This document shows positions 24,882-35,205 of a stretch of 64,000 bases of DNA, piece after piece. The DNA is taken from contig NZ_WTYV01000004.1 of the NCBI RefSeq assembly GCF_009827655.1, forward strand, positions 186,001 to 250,000. Reading direction: 5' to 3'. Below the pieces are notes generated by a model. That model worked only from the letters and a program-made list of their open reading frames with translations. It made no database searches and was not told the DNA's origin. Made by a program: the position numbers and the translations under genes. Position 1 is the first letter of the stretch. The number at the start of each line of letters is the position of its first letter. The stretch comes from Alteraurantiacibacter buctensis (lineage in GTDB: Bacteria; Pseudomonadota; Alphaproteobacteria; Sphingomonadales; Sphingomonadaceae).

Positions 24882-25481
24882 ATGATACTCGTCATCGACA
24901 ACTACGACAGCTTCACTTTCAACCTGGTCCACTATGTGATGGAGCTGGGTGCCGAGGTGAAGGTGGTGCGCAACGATGCCATCACCGTGGCCGAGGCGCT
25001 GGCGCTGAAGCCGGCCGGCGTGCTGCTCAGCCCCGGCCCCTGCACGCCAAGCGATGCCGGCATCTGCCTGGACATGGTGGCAGCCTGTGCGGAGCAGAAA
25101 GTGCCGCTGCTGGGCGTGTGCCTGGGCCACCAGTCGATCGGCCAGCACTTCGGCGGCAAGGTGGTGCGCGGGGGGCTGATGCACGGCAAGACCTCGCTGG
25201 TCGATCATGACGGCACAGGCGTGTTTGCAGGGCTGCCCAGCCCCTACACCGCCACGCGCTATCATTCGCTGATCGTGGAAGACATTCCCGACTGCCTGGT
25301 GGTCAACGCAACCAGCGAGACACCGGGCCTTGATGGCACCGCCGTGATGGGCTTCCGCCACCGTGACCTGCCGATCCATGGTGTGCAGTTCCACCCCGAA
25401 AGCATTGCCACCGAACACGGCCATGCACTGCTGGCCAATTTCCTCAACATCTGCGGTATCAAGACGCGGGAAGTGGCGTGA
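24882..25481 (+). CDS. trpG: anthranilate synthase component II (glutamine amidotransferase)
   Basis: 199 residues. The class I amidotransferase triad is visible: Cys in [13 protein letters not shown], and His and Glu in [12 protein letters not shown]. The N-terminus [18 protein letters not shown] is diagnostic. It supplies ammonia to TrpE and may also serve PabB. Seven bases after trpE, and it overlaps trpD by four bases (GTGA). Confidence 0.95.
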   Translation: MILVIDNYDSFTFNLVHYVMELGAEVKVVRNDAITVAEALALKPAGVLLSPGPCTPSDAGICLDMVAACAEQKVPLLGVCLGHQSIGQHFGGKVVRGGLMHGKTSLVDHDGTGVFAGLPSPYTATRYHSLIVEDIPDCLVVNATSETPGLDGTAVMGFRHRDLPIHGVQFHPESIATEHGHALLANFLNICGIKTREVA

Positions 25482-26443
25482 GCCTGACCTTCTCCGAAGC
25501 CGAGGCGCTGTTTGCGCGCATGCTCGATGGCGGCATGACGGATGAGGAGATCCGCGATACGCTGCTGACCCTGACCGAGCGCGGAGAAACCGCGCAGGAA
25601 ATTGCCGGCGCAGCCAAGGCGATGCGCGACCGGATGACACGGATCAGCGCGCCCGCCAATGCCATTGACGTGTGCGGCACCGGGGGTGACGGGCAGCACA
25701 GCCTGAACATCTCCACCGCCACCGCGCTGGTGGTGGCCGCCTGCGGGGTGCCCGTGGCCAAGCACGGCAACCGTGCCGCCAGCAGCAAGGCGGGAACGGC
25801 CGATACGCTGGAGGCGCTGGGCCTCAACCTCGACAATGCGGGCCAGCGCGCCGAGCAGACCTTGGCCGACATCGGCATCGCCTTCCTGTTCGCGCAGACG
25901 CACCACCCGGCGATGCGTTACGTCATGCCGATCCGCAAGGCGCTGGGCCGGCGGACCATCTTCAACCTGATCGGCCCCATCGCCAATCCGGCCGGGGTAA
26001 GCCGCCAGCTTATCGGCATTGCCAGCCCGGCCTATGTCGACATCTATCGCGATGCGATGAAGCTGCTGGGCATGGACAAGGTGATGATCGTCGCGGGGCT
26101 GGAAGGGCTGGACGAGTTGTCGATTGCCGGTCCCAGCAAGGTGGCAACCATCGGCATTCCGGGCATCGCGCCGGAAGTGTCGCCGGAGGACGCGGGCCTC
26201 ACCCGCCACCCGCTCAGCGCCATTCGCGGCGGAGAGGCGGATTTCAACGCCGCTGCCCTTGCCCGCCTGCTCGATGGGGAACGCGGTGCCTATCGCGATG
26301 CCGTGTTGCTCAACAGCGCCGCCGCGCTGCTGGTGGCAGGTGAAGTGCGCGACTGGCGCGAAGGGGCGGAAGAAGCCGCCGAGGCGATCGACAAGGGGCT
26401 TGCGAAAGCGCTGCTCGCCTGCTGGGTGGATGCCTGCAAATGA
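25478..26443 (+). CDS. trpD: anthranilate phosphoribosyltransferase
   Basis: 321 residues, GTG start inside the trpG stop. Conserved [18 protein letters not shown] (PRPP loop), [21 protein letters not shown], and [13 protein letters not shown] identify TrpD. It joins anthranilate to PRPP, the second step of tryptophan synthesis. ATGA overlap with trpC. Confidence 0.96.
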   Translation: MSLTFSEAEALFARMLDGGMTDEEIRDTLLTLTERGETAQEIAGAAKAMRDRMTRISAPANAIDVCGTGGDGQHSLNISTATALVVAACGVPVAKHGNRAASSKAGTADTLEALGLNLDNAGQRAEQTLADIGIAFLFAQTHHPAMRYVMPIRKALGRRTIFNLIGPIANPAGVSRQLIGIASPAYVDIYRDAMKLLGMDKVMIVAGLEGLDELSIAGPSKVATIGIPGIAPEVSPEDAGLTRHPLSAIRGGEADFNAAALARLLDGERGAYRDAVLLNSAAALLVAGEVRDWREGAEEAAEAIDKGLAKALLACWVDACK

Positions 26444-27231
26444 CCAACAAGCTGATCGAAATCTGCGCCACCAAGGCCCAGGAAGTGGTCGCCCGCAAGG
26501 GCCTGGCAACCGTGGCCGACCTTGACCGGCAGGCCACCGAACAGACCGCCCCGCGCGGGTTCGAGGCGGCTCTGCGTGCCCGCGCCGCCACCGGCTTCGC
26601 CCTGATTGCCGAGATCAAGAAGGCCAGCCCCAGCAAGGGCCTGATCCGCCCCGACTTCCGCCCGGCGGAGCACGCGCTGGCCTATCAGCAGGGGGGTGCC
26701 GCGTGCCTCTCGGTCCTCACCGATGCGCCCTATTTCCAGGGGCATGAGGACTACCTGATGGATGCCCGCGCTGCCTGCACCCTGCCGGTGCTGCGCAAGG
26801 ACTTCATGATCGATCCCTGGCAGGTGGCCGAGGCCCGCGCCATCGGCGCCGACGCCATCCTGATCATCGTCGCTGCACTGGACGATGGCCAGATGGCCGA
26901 AATCGAATCTGCCGCGCGCGAACGCGGGATGGACGTGCTGGTGGAAGTGCACGACAAGGCGGAAATGGAGCGTGCTGCGCGCCTCCATTCGCGCCTGATC
27001 GGGGTCAACAACCGCGACCTGCGCCGCTTCGTCACCGATCTGTCGACCACCGAACGGCTTGCACCGCTGGCCCCCGAAGGCACCCTGCTGGTCAGCGAAA
27101 GCGGCATCAACAGCCATGCCGACTGCCAACGCCTGGCGGCATCGTGCGGCGCGCGCAGCTTCCTGGTGGGGGAAAGCCTGATGCGGCAGGACGATGTGGC
27201 TGCGGCCACCCGCGCCCTGCTGGAAGGCTGA
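26440..27231 (+). CDS. trpC: indole-3-glycerol-phosphate synthase
   Basis: 263 residues, a (beta/alpha)8 barrel. Catalytic features: [12 protein letters not shown] (Lys of the substrate loop), [33 protein letters not shown] and LVSESGI. It closes the pyrrole ring to form indole-3-glycerol phosphate. It is a single-function TrpC without fused TrpF. Last Trp gene here; trpF, trpB and trpA are elsewhere. Confidence 0.96.
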   Translation: MTNKLIEICATKAQEVVARKGLATVADLDRQATEQTAPRGFEAALRARAATGFALIAEIKKASPSKGLIRPDFRPAEHALAYQQGGAACLSVLTDAPYFQGHEDYLMDARAACTLPVLRKDFMIDPWQVAEARAIGADAILIIVAALDDGQMAEIESAARERGMDVLVEVHDKAEMERAARLHSRLIGVNNRDLRRFVTDLSTTERLAPLAPEGTLLVSESGINSHADCQRLAASCGARSFLVGESLMRQDDVAAATRALLEG

Positions 27232-27269
27232 AACTTGCCCGCCGGTGCGCGCCGCCCTACCGCACCGGG

Positions 27270-27641
27270 ATGCATATCAATCACGATCCTGACGCGCCCG
27301 CCGCCCCGCAAATTGCCTTCGACGACTTCCTGAAGGTCGACATTCGGATTGGCACTATTGTCGATGCGCAGGAGTTTCCCGAAGCGCGCAACCCGGCCTT
27401 TCGCCTGCTGATCGACTTCGGCCCGGCGATCGGCCTCAGGAAAAGCTCCGCCCGCATCACCGAGAACTACCGGCTGGAGGACCTCCTCGGTATGCAGGTG
27501 GCAGCGGTGGTCAACTTCCCGCCGCGCCAGATCGGCCCGATGGTCAGCGAGGTGCTGACGCTGGGTTTCCCGGCCGAGGATGGCAGCGTGGTCCTGTTCA
27601 CCCCCACAAAAACCGTGCCAAACGGCGGCCGGCTGTTCTAG
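27270..27641 (+). CDS. tRNA-binding-domain protein, CsaA-like
   Basis: 123 residues. It is an EMAP-II/tRNA-binding OB-fold: [35 protein letters not shown] (in parts), [11 protein letters not shown] and [21 protein letters not shown], which match CsaA. CsaA dimers bind RNA and have been described as export-related chaperones in Bacillus; a role here is inferred. 38 bp after trpC and 10 bp before moaC, so it may be read as part of a larger unit. Confidence 0.86.
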   Translation: MHINHDPDAPAAPQIAFDDFLKVDIRIGTIVDAQEFPEARNPAFRLLIDFGPAIGLRKSSARITENYRLEDLLGMQVAAVVNFPPRQIGPMVSEVLTLGFPAEDGSVVLFTPTKTVPNGGRLF

Positions 27642-27651
27642 GACCGGTGGC

Positions 27652-28122
27652 ATGGACAAGCTGACCCATCTGGACGAAACCGGAGCCGCCCGCATGGTGG
27701 ACGTTGGCAGCAAAGCGGAAACGCGCCGCAGCGCCACGGCGCGCGGCCGCATCGCGATGCAGCCCGCCACCCTTGCCGCAGTGCGCGAAGGCTCTGGCCC
27801 CAAGGGCGATGTGCTCGCCACCGCGCGTATTGCCGGTATCATGGCGGCCAAGAAGACTGGTGAGCTGATTCCCATGTGCCACCCCTTGGCGCTGGACAGC
27901 GTGACGGTAGCCTTCACTTTCGACGATGGCGGCGTGGTGGTGGAAGCCACCGCAAGCCTGACCGCAAAGACCGGCGTCGAAATGGAAGCCCTCACCGCCG
28001 CCTCGATCGCCCTGCTGACGATCTATGACATGGCCAAGGCGCTGGAAAAGGGCATGGTGATCGAGCAGGTGCGCCTGGTGGCCAAGACCGGCGGCAAGAG
28101 CGGCGACTGGCACACGGAATGA
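27652..28122 (+). CDS. moaC: cyclic pyranopterin monophosphate synthase
   Basis: 156 residues, standard length. Contains the conserved [31 protein letters not shown] with the substrate-binding Cys-His, [22 protein letters not shown] and MAKALEKGM. It finishes the first step of molybdopterin synthesis begun by MoaA. ATGA overlap with moeA shows coupling of two molybdenum-cofactor genes. Confidence 0.96.
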   Translation: MDKLTHLDETGAARMVDVGSKAETRRSATARGRIAMQPATLAAVREGSGPKGDVLATARIAGIMAAKKTGELIPMCHPLALDSVTVAFTFDDGGVVVEATASLTAKTGVEMEALTAASIALLTIYDMAKALEKGMVIEQVRLVAKTGGKSGDWHTE

Positions 28123-29330
28123 GCGCTTCTGCGCCGTCTCCTCTGCTGGCGCTGGACGAGGCCCAGGCGCGCCTCATTGCTGGCGTTGCCCCCCTGCCCG
28201 CCGAGCCGCTGGCGCTGGTCGATGCCTGTGACCGGTGGCTGGCGCAGGATGTGATCGCCGGACGCACCCAACCCGCGGCGGACCTTTCCGCGATGGATGG
28301 CTATGCCACCCGGGCAGACGATCAGGCAGGACCGTGGCGGGTGGTGGGCGAGAGCGCTGCCGGACATCCGTGGCCCGACGCGCTGGCTCCGGGAACGGCT
28401 GTGCGGCTATCCACCGGGGCGCTGATGCCGCCGGGTGACGGGGCGGTACTGCTGCAGGAAAACGCCCTGCGTGATGGCGACCTGCTGGCTCTCGCCGGTG
28501 CCGATGGACCCACCCCGCGCCATATCCGCCGCAAGGGGTTCGATTTCGCCGCCGGCGACACCGTGCTGGCGGCAGGCACCCGCCTGTCACCTGCCCGCAT
28601 TGCCCTTGGCCTGATGAGCGGGACCAGCGGCGTGCTGGTGCATCGCCATCCCCGCCTCGCGATCATTGACAGCGGGGACGAACTGGCCGCCGATCCCGCG
28701 GCAGCGCTGCCTCACCAGATCCCGGCCAGCAACGGCGCCATGCTCGCCGCCATGACCGCGCCACTCGCCGAAGCGGTGCGGTTGGGCCCGGTGCCTGACC
28801 GGCTTGATGCGCTGATCAACGCCTTCGAGGCGGCCGCGGGGTGCGACGTGATCGTCACCAGCGGCGGCGCTTCGGTGGGAGATCATGACCTGGTGCGCCC
28901 GGCGCTGGAAGCGTGGAGCGCGCAGATTGACTTCTGGCGCATCGCCCTGCGGCCCGGCAAGCCGCTGCTGGTGGCGAGCAAGGGCGATCGCCACATCCTG
29001 GGCCTGCCGGGCAACCCCGTTTCCAGCCACGTTACCGCCACCCTGTTCCTGCTGCCGCTGCTGCGAGCGCTTGCGGGATCGAGGCAGCCGTTCCCGCTGC
29101 CCGTCATGCTGCCGCTGGCCGACCCCTTGCCCGCAGTCGGCAACCGGACCGAATTCTTCCGCGCCCGCCGCCATGGCTCGGGAATTGCCCCCATTTCCGA
29201 GCGGGATTCGAGCGCCCTGCGAGCGCTTTCCCAAGCCGACGCCCTGATCCGGCGCGAAGCCGGCTCGCCACCGGCAGAGAAGGGAACGCCCGTTCCGGTC
29301 TACTGGCTCGAAAATGGCGGTAATGCTTGA
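28119..29330 (+). CDS. moeA: molybdopterin molybdenumtransferase
   Basis: 403 residues. The N-terminal MoeA domain has [14 protein letters not shown] and the [20 protein letters not shown] block. The MPT-binding domain has [22 protein letters not shown] and [13 protein letters not shown], then [18 protein letters not shown]. It inserts molybdate into adenylated molybdopterin. It lies between moaC (overlapping) and lexA. Confidence 0.95.
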   Translation: MSASAPSPLLALDEAQARLIAGVAPLPAEPLALVDACDRWLAQDVIAGRTQPAADLSAMDGYATRADDQAGPWRVVGESAAGHPWPDALAPGTAVRLSTGALMPPGDGAVLLQENALRDGDLLALAGADGPTPRHIRRKGFDFAAGDTVLAAGTRLSPARIALGLMSGTSGVLVHRHPRLAIIDSGDELAADPAAALPHQIPASNGAMLAAMTAPLAEAVRLGPVPDRLDALINAFEAAAGCDVIVTSGGASVGDHDLVRPALEAWSAQIDFWRIALRPGKPLLVASKGDRHILGLPGNPVSSHVTATLFLLPLLRALAGSRQPFPLPVMLPLADPLPAVGNRTEFFRARRHGSGIAPISERDSSALRALSQADALIRREAGSPPAEKGTPVPVYWLENGGNA

Positions 29331-29354
29331 CTTGGTAAATGATGTTTCATAATT

Positions 29355-29369
29355 GTTCCTTGTTCGTTC
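29355..29369. promoter_or_regulatory. SOS box (LexA operator) upstream of lexA
   Basis: GTTC, seven bases (CTTGTTC), GTTC: an exact match to the alphaproteobacterial LexA site GTTC-N7-GTTC, 73 bp before the lexA start. It implies that LexA represses its own gene. A partial second site, GAAC...GTTC, occurs near 29382-29395. Confidence 0.8.
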
Positions 29370-29441
29370 ACTTAATGGAGCGAACTCACTGGTTCTCACG
29401 GGGCCGCTTGCCGGTTCCGCTGCAGAGAGGGGAACAGACAG

Positions 29442-30128
29442 ATGTTGACTGCCAAGCAGCGCGAATTGCTCGTGTTTATCCAGCGCAAGCTGGAAGACAG
29501 CGGGATTTCACCTTCATTCGAGGAGATGAAGGACGCGCTTGACCTGAAGAGCAAGTCGGGCGTCCACCGGCTGATCTCCGCGCTGGAGGAACGGGGCTTC
29601 ATCCGCCGCCTGCCCAACCGCGCCCGCGCGCTCGAAGTGCTCAAGCAGCCGGATGACGTGGCCGCCACCCGCCCGGCGCGCGCCGCCAACGATGCCGTGG
29701 GCAATGTCGTTACCCCGCCGCGCGCCGCGCCGCAGCCGGCCAATGACGTGATCGAGGTGCCGCTGCATGGCCGCATCGCGGCCGGCGCCCCGATCGAGGC
29801 GCTGGAGGGTTACAGCTCGCTGCCTGTTCCCGCCGCCCTGCTGGGCGCGGGCGAGCACTATGCGCTGGAAGTCTCGGGCGATTCGATGATCGAGGCCGGC
29901 ATTTTCGATGGCGATTATGCCCTTGTCCGCAAGACCAGCACGGCGCGCGATGGCGAGATCGTGGTCGCCCTGGTGCGCAATGAGGAGGCGACGCTCAAGT
30001 TCCTCCGGCGCGAGAACGGGAAGATCGTCCTCGATCCGGCCAACGGCGCCTATGCCCCGCAGATCTATGACGATCACGAAGTGCAGGTACAGGGCAAGCT
30101 GGCGGGGCTGCTGCGCCGCTACCACTGA
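29442..30128 (+). CDS. lexA: LexA repressor
   Basis: 228 residues. An N-terminal winged helix ([41 protein letters not shown]) is followed by a variable linker (~65-100) and a self-cleaving peptidase domain. Cleavage site A114-G115 in RIAAGAPIE, catalytic S148 in SGDSMIEAG, and K186 in ATLKFLRR. On DNA damage RecA filaments trigger self-cleavage and SOS genes turn on. ATG 29442 has GAGAGGGG upstream. The GTTC-N7-GTTC box upstream supports autoregulation. Confidence 0.97.
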   Translation: MLTAKQRELLVFIQRKLEDSGISPSFEEMKDALDLKSKSGVHRLISALEERGFIRRLPNRARALEVLKQPDDVAATRPARAANDAVGNVVTPPRAAPQPANDVIEVPLHGRIAAGAPIEALEGYSSLPVPAALLGAGEHYALEVSGDSMIEAGIFDGDYALVRKTSTARDGEIVVALVRNEEATLKFLRRENGKIVLDPANGAYAPQIYDDHEVQVQGKLAGLLRRYH

Positions 30129-30194
30129 TCGTGTGAACGGCCGGGCCGCCTTTGCAGGTGGGGCCGGCCGCCGCACCGGGCCGACTGGCTTAGT

Positions 30195-32378
30195 CTAACT
30201 CCGGTCGGTGACTTGCCACCATGGGTGCTGGCGCTCGGTCTGGGCCACACTGCGCAGCTCGGCGCCGTCCAGGATAATTGCCAGGCCGCCGTTCTCCTCC
30301 AGATAGCGGCCATCCGCCTTCAGCCAGCGCGGCCGGCATGATCGCGGCAGCCAGCGCTCCGACACGACGATATCGGCCCGCTCGCAGGCGGCGGCCAGCG
30401 CGCGCTCCTCGATGCGCGAGCGGCTGCGGCTCATCAGCAGGTGCCAGTCTCGTCCTCCGCGCCGCAGGGTGATGACGCAGAAGTCGGTCGAACACTCCGC
30501 GCCAGGCCAGTCGGCCAGGGGCACCGGCTCACCCGCAACACCGGCCAGTTCAAGCATGTTCTCGCGGGTGTAGTCGCTGCGGCTTTCACGCAGGACCAGC
30601 AATTCCGCGCCCTCGCCGGTGATCCCCACGTGCCGCCCGTCTCCGGAGACCAGCACGTCCGGCACGGGGGTCGCCAGTAGCAGGCCGGTCGCCACGCCCA
30701 CCGGCAGGAGGCCCAATAACCGGCGCCGGCCGTGCCACAGGCCCAGCCACAGCCCGCCCGCCAAGAACAGGGCAAAGGCCGTATGGGTCATCTGCGGCAT
30801 CAGCTTTACAGCACCGGGCTGTCCGGCGGTGAAGTGCGCAATCCACAGCAGCAGGTCCAGCGCCTTGCCGGTCAGCCACCAGAACGGCGCGCCGGCCCCG
30901 ACCAGGTCCGCCAGTAGAGCTAGGGCAATCATCGGCATGGCGATGAAGGTGACCAGCGGAATTGCCACCACGTTGGCCAGCGCGCCATAGACGCCCGCCC
31001 GGTGAAAGTGGAACAGCACGATCGGCATCAGCGCCACCTCGATCACCAGGCCCGTCACCAGCAGCATCACGCCCCGCCGCCCGCCGCGGGCGAGCCAGCT
31101 TTCCTCACGCGGGGCCAGGAAATCGCGCACCGGCTGCGCTTCGTGCAGGGCCACGATGGCGATCACAGCAGCAAAGCTCATCTGGAAACTCGGCCCAGCA
31201 AGGGCTTCGGGCCACAGGACAAGGACAACGCAGGCCGCCACGGCCACCATCCGCATCGACAGCGCCTCGCGCCCCATCGCCAGCGCGCCCAACACCAGCA
31301 GGGCTGCAAGGCACGAGCGCAGCGTCGGCACCTCGCCGCCCGTCAGCAAGGTATAGCCTATCCCCGCAAGCGCCCCCATGCCCGCCGCCACAACCGGCAG
31401 CCGCACCCGCAACGCCAGCCAGGGCCACAGCGCCAGCACTTTCAGCGCCACGAAGAAGGCGGCGGCAATCACCGCACTCACATGCAGCCCGCTGATCGAG
31501 AGCAGGTGGGTGAGGCCGGAATCGCGCATCGCCTCCTCGTCGGCCGGGCTGATCGAACCGCGATCGCCACTGGCAAAGGCTGCGGCAATGGCGCCGGCGG
31601 AACCCGGCACCTGGCTGCGCACATGATCGGCCAGACTGCGCTGGGTGCTGGCCAGCAGGGGCGGCCGCCCCGCGGGCTCCATGACCTGCGGCGGGCGCTG
31701 GAGGCTGCCGGTGGCCGCCAGCCCCTCGAACCACGCCGCCCGGGCAAAGTTGTAGGACCCCGGCAGCATGGGTGGAGCAGGTGGCATGAGCCGTGCCTGG
31801 AAGCGGATCAGCGCCCCCTCGCCCAGCCCCCGAATGACGTGTTCCAGCGGCACATTGACCCGCACCTTGATCGCACGCCCCGTTTCCGGCTCACGCATCG
31901 CCAGGACCAGGCGGACACGGTCTTCCGCCGGCTGCTCGATCCGCTCAAGGATGCGGCCCTGGAAGGTGCCGGACAGCGGCCGCTCGATCGCCGCAGTGCC
32001 GATCAGCCCTGATCGCAGCCAGACCAGCGCCAGCCCGGCGGCAAATACCAGCGCCAGCACCACGGCCGCCTGTTGCAACCGCGCGCGTGAATCATTCCCG
32101 CGCCACGCCGCCAGCGCGCCCAGCGCCACCGCCAATGCGCCGGAAAGCGCGATAACCCAGGCCAGCGGCCCCGGCAGGGCAAACCACGCGGCGATGCCCC
32201 CCACCAGCGCCACCGCCAGCCACGGCCCGCGATCAAACCCGGCCGCTTCGAGAAAATGCTCCGCGCCATCAAGCGCGCTGGACAAAGACCATCGCTTTCG
32301 CCAAGGCGAATGCCGCAACGCAGCATAGTCGGGCTCTTCCCCGCCCATGGGGATCAAGGGGGCCTGGCCGGTCGCCAT
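30195..32378 (-). CDS. comEC: ComEC/Rec2-family DNA-uptake channel protein
   Basis: 727 residues. An N-terminal DUF4131 region has two membrane helices and a soluble domain (~residues 45-200). The central Competence domain holds many helices and the motif LTHLLSISGLHVSAV, which is the ComEC signature. The C-terminus has more membrane helices and a reduced soluble tail (~610-727); the metallo-beta-lactamase HxHxDH motif of longer ComEC proteins is not seen. ComEC carries single-stranded DNA across the inner membrane during transformation. The start at 32378 is chosen because the upstream frame runs into the gltX leader. Divergent from gltX, convergent with lexA. Confidence 0.88.
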   Translation of the reverse strand: MATGQAPLIPMGGEEPDYAALRHSPWRKRWSLSSALDGAEHFLEAAGFDRGPWLAVALVGGIAAWFALPGPLAWVIALSGALAVALGALAAWRGNDSRARLQQAAVVLALVFAAGLALVWLRSGLIGTAAIERPLSGTFQGRILERIEQPAEDRVRLVLAMREPETGRAIKVRVNVPLEHVIRGLGEGALIRFQARLMPPAPPMLPGSYNFARAAWFEGLAATGSLQRPPQVMEPAGRPPLLASTQRSLADHVRSQVPGSAGAIAAAFASGDRGSISPADEEAMRDSGLTHLLSISGLHVSAVIAAAFFVALKVLALWPWLALRVRLPVVAAGMGALAGIGYTLLTGGEVPTLRSCLAALLVLGALAMGREALSMRMVAVAACVVLVLWPEALAGPSFQMSFAAVIAIVALHEAQPVRDFLAPREESWLARGGRRGVMLLVTGLVIEVALMPIVLFHFHRAGVYGALANVVAIPLVTFIAMPMIALALLADLVGAGAPFWWLTGKALDLLLWIAHFTAGQPGAVKLMPQMTHTAFALFLAGGLWLGLWHGRRRLLGLLPVGVATGLLLATPVPDVLVSGDGRHVGITGEGAELLVLRESRSDYTRENMLELAGVAGEPVPLADWPGAECSTDFCVITLRRGGRDWHLLMSRSRSRIEERALAAACERADIVVSERWLPRSCRPRWLKADGRYLEENGGLAIILDGAELRSVAQTERQHPWWQVTDRS

Positions 32379-32406
32379 TGATTGATAACACAGGAACCCG
32401 GGCCTT

Positions 32407-33828
32407 ATGGCAAGCACCAGCGCAACACCCGCCGGCAAGAACCGCCCGGTCGTCACGCGCTTTGCTCCCTCGCCCACCGGCTACCTGCACATCGGCGGCG
32501 CGCGCACGGCGCTGTTCAACTGGCTCTACGCCCGCCACCATGGCGGCAAGTACCTGGTGCGGATCGAGGATACCGATCGCGCCCGCTCTACCGAACCGGC
32601 GATTGCCGCGATCTTCGACGGGCTGGACTGGCTGGGCCTTGGCGGGGACGAGGAGCCGGTGTTCCAGTTCGCCCGCTCGGCCCGCCATGCCGAGGTGGCG
32701 CACCAGTTGCTGGAAGCCGGCCACGCCTATCGCTGCTACCTGACGCCCGAGGAACTCGCCGCCCGCCGCGAGAAGGCGCAGGCAGAGCGCAAGCCTTTCC
32801 GGATCGACAGCGAATGGCGCGATACCTCGCCCGACCAGTGGCCGGCGGAGCAACCCTATGTGGTCCGCATCAAGGCCCCCAAGACCGGCGAGGTGACCAT
32901 TGCCGATGCCGTGCAGGGCAATGTCACGGTGGCCAATGCCGAGCTCGATGATTTCATCCTGCTGCGCAGCGATGGCACCCCTACCTACATGCTCGCCGTG
33001 GTGGTGGACGATCACGACATGGGCGTGACCCACGTGATCCGGGGTGACGACCACCTCAACAACGCGTTCCGCCAGCTCGTGATCATTCGCGGGATGGGCT
33101 GGCCCGAGCCGACCTATGGCCACGTGCCGCTGATCCATGGCAACGACGGTGCCAAGCTGTCCAAGCGCCACGGGGCGCTGGGCGTGGACGCCTATCGCGA
33201 CGAGCTGGGCGTGCTGCCCGAAGCGCTGTTCAACTACCTGCTGCGCCTGGGCTGGGGCCACGGCGACAAGGAGGAGTTCACGCGCGAGGAGGCCGTGGCG
33301 CTGTTCGACATCGCTGACGTCAACAAGGGCGCAAGCCGCTTCGACATGAAGAAGCTGCTCAACATGAATGGGCACTATATCCGCGCGGCGGACGATGCCC
33401 GCCTGGCCACGCTAGCGGCAGCGCGGATCGGCCCGGAGGCGGACGAGGCACTGCTTACCCAGGCCATGCCGGTATTGAAAACCCGCGCCCGCGACATGAT
33501 CGAGCTGGCCGATGGCGCCATGTTCCTGTTCCGCCAGCGCCCGCTGCCGCTGGACGAGAAGGCCGCCGCGCTGCTGGACGCCGAAGCCCGCACCCGTCTG
33601 GGCGCGATTCACGAACGCTTTGCGGCTGAAACGGACTGGACAACCGAAGCGCTGGAGGCCAATCTCAAGGCTTACGCGGAAGAGCTTGGGGCCGGTTTGG
33701 GGAAGCTGGCGCAGCCACTGAGGGCAGCCTTGACCGGCCAGGCCACATCGCCCGGTATTTTTGACGTTCTGGTCCTGCTGGGCCGCGAGGAAAGCTTGGC
33801 GCGCATCGCCGACCAGGCTGGCGGCTGA
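32407..33828 (+). CDS. gltX: glutamate--tRNA ligase
   Basis: 473 residues. The class I signatures are [19 protein letters not shown] (HIGH-type HIGG) and [11 protein letters not shown] (KMSKS-type). GluRS-specific [17 protein letters not shown] ([15 protein letters not shown]) is present. It charges tRNA-Glu and, in bacteria with GatCAB, often tRNA-Gln too. Upstream ACAGGAAC is a plausible ribosome site. 32 bp before gltA. Confidence 0.96.
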   Translation: MASTSATPAGKNRPVVTRFAPSPTGYLHIGGARTALFNWLYARHHGGKYLVRIEDTDRARSTEPAIAAIFDGLDWLGLGGDEEPVFQFARSARHAEVAHQLLEAGHAYRCYLTPEELAARREKAQAERKPFRIDSEWRDTSPDQWPAEQPYVVRIKAPKTGEVTIADAVQGNVTVANAELDDFILLRSDGTPTYMLAVVVDDHDMGVTHVIRGDDHLNNAFRQLVIIRGMGWPEPTYGHVPLIHGNDGAKLSKRHGALGVDAYRDELGVLPEALFNYLLRLGWGHGDKEEFTREEAVALFDIADVNKGASRFDMKKLLNMNGHYIRAADDARLATLAAARIGPEADEALLTQAMPVLKTRARDMIELADGAMFLFRQRPLPLDEKAAALLDAEARTRLGAIHERFAAETDWTTEALEANLKAYAEELGAGLGKLAQPLRAALTGQATSPGIFDVLVLLGREESLARIADQAGG

Positions 33829-33860
33829 ACAGGACCCAGAGGAATTTCAGGAGAGCACCA

Positions 33861-35147
33861 TTGACCGATACCAGCGCCAAGCTCACCGTGGGTGACAAGA
33901 CGATCGATCTGCCCGTCATGGCCGGCACCACCGGCCCGGACGTGGTCGATATCCGCAAGCTCTATGGCCAGACGGGCATGTTCACCTATGACCCGGGCTT
34001 CACCAGCACGGCGAGCTGCGAAAGCGCGCTGACCTTCATCGATGGCGAGGAAGGGGTGCTGCTGCACCGCGGCTATCCCATCGGCCAGTTGGCCGAGCAC
34101 TCCAGCTTCATGGAAGTCAGCTATCTGCTTCTCAACGGCGAGCTGCCCGACGCCGAAACGCTGGCGAACTTCGAGACCACGATCACCCGCCATACCATGC
34201 TGCACGAGCAGCTGATGACCTTCTATCGCGGCTTCCGGCGTGATGCGCACCCGATGGCGATCATGTGCGGCGTGGTGGGCGCGCTATCTGCCTTTTATCA
34301 CGACAGCACCGACATCGCCGACCCCGTGCAGCGCAAGATTGCCAGCCACCGCCTGATCGCCAAGATGCCAACGATTGCGGCCATGGCCTACAAGTATTCG
34401 GTGGGTCAGCCCTTCATGTATCCGGACAACAAGTTGTCCTATACCGGCAACTTCCTGAAGATGACCTTTGGCGTTCCGGCCGAGGAATACGAGGTGATCC
34501 CGGCGGTCGAGAAGGCCATGGACCGGATCTTCATCCTCCACGCCGATCACGAACAGAACGCGTCGACCAGCACCGTGCGCCTGGCAGGTTCCTCGGGCGC
34601 CAATCCGTTTGCCTGCATCGCCGCCGGCATCGCCTGCCTGTGGGGCCCGGCGCATGGCGGCGCCAACGAGGCAGCGCTCAACATGCTGCGCGAGATCGGC
34701 ACGCCCGACCGCATCCAGCATTACATCGACCGCGCCAAGGACAAAAACGATCCGTTCCGCCTGATGGGCTTCGGCCACCGCGTGTACAAGAACTATGATC
34801 CGCGCGCGACGGTGATGCAGAAGACCGTGCGCGAGGTGTTCGACGCGCTGAAGGTGACCGATCCGGTGTTCGAAACCGCCCTGCGGCTGGAGGAAATCGC
34901 GCTGTCCGATCCGTATTTCGCGGAAAAGAAGCTGTTCCCCAACGTGGACTTCTATTCGGGCATCATCCTCTCGGCCATCGGCTTCCCGACCACGATGTTC
35001 ACCGCGCTGTTCGCCCTTGCCCGCACCGTGGGCTGGGTGGCGCAGTGGAACGAGATGATCAGCGATCCCGGCCAGAAGATCGGTCGCCCGCGCCAGCGCT
35101 ACACCGGCCCGACCGAGCGGGATTACGTGCCGGTCGAGAAGCGCTGA
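33861..35147 (+). CDS. gltA: citrate synthase (type II)
   Basis: 428 residues. Conserved [22 protein letters not shown] (in parts), [44 protein letters not shown] (parts), [12 protein letters not shown] and [13 protein letters not shown] with the catalytic His residues, and an Asp in the C-terminal part. It condenses acetyl-CoA and oxaloacetate at the TCA-cycle entry. TTG start with AGGAGA seven bases upstream. The NADH-sensitive hexameric type II form is typical of Gram-negatives. Confidence 0.97.
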   Translation: MTDTSAKLTVGDKTIDLPVMAGTTGPDVVDIRKLYGQTGMFTYDPGFTSTASCESALTFIDGEEGVLLHRGYPIGQLAEHSSFMEVSYLLLNGELPDAETLANFETTITRHTMLHEQLMTFYRGFRRDAHPMAIMCGVVGALSAFYHDSTDIADPVQRKIASHRLIAKMPTIAAMAYKYSVGQPFMYPDNKLSYTGNFLKMTFGVPAEEYEVIPAVEKAMDRIFILHADHEQNASTSTVRLAGSSGANPFACIAAGIACLWGPAHGGANEAALNMLREIGTPDRIQHYIDRAKDKNDPFRLMGFGHRVYKNYDPRATVMQKTVREVFDALKVTDPVFETALRLEEIALSDPYFAEKKLFPNVDFYSGIILSAIGFPTTMFTALFALARTVGWVAQWNEMISDPGQKIGRPRQRYTGPTERDYVPVEKR

Positions 35148-35167
35148 ACGTAGCCGAAGCGAGGTTG

Positions 35168-35200
35168 AAACGGGGCGGCCACGGTCGCCCCGTTTTCCTT
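35168..35200. terminator. bidirectional terminator between gltA and kinase-like gene
   Basis: AAACGGGGCG, loop GCCACGGT, CGCCCCGTTT, then TCCTT: a 10-bp stem between convergent genes, with a short T-run at both ends because the stem is closed by AAA/TTT. Confidence 0.8.
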
Positions 35201-35205
35201 AGGGG

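Noticed and set aside
29382-29395. Second LexA site near lexA
   Set aside because: GAAC and GTTC are present but not in the GTTC-N7-GTTC layout; kept only as a remark in the SOS-box entry.
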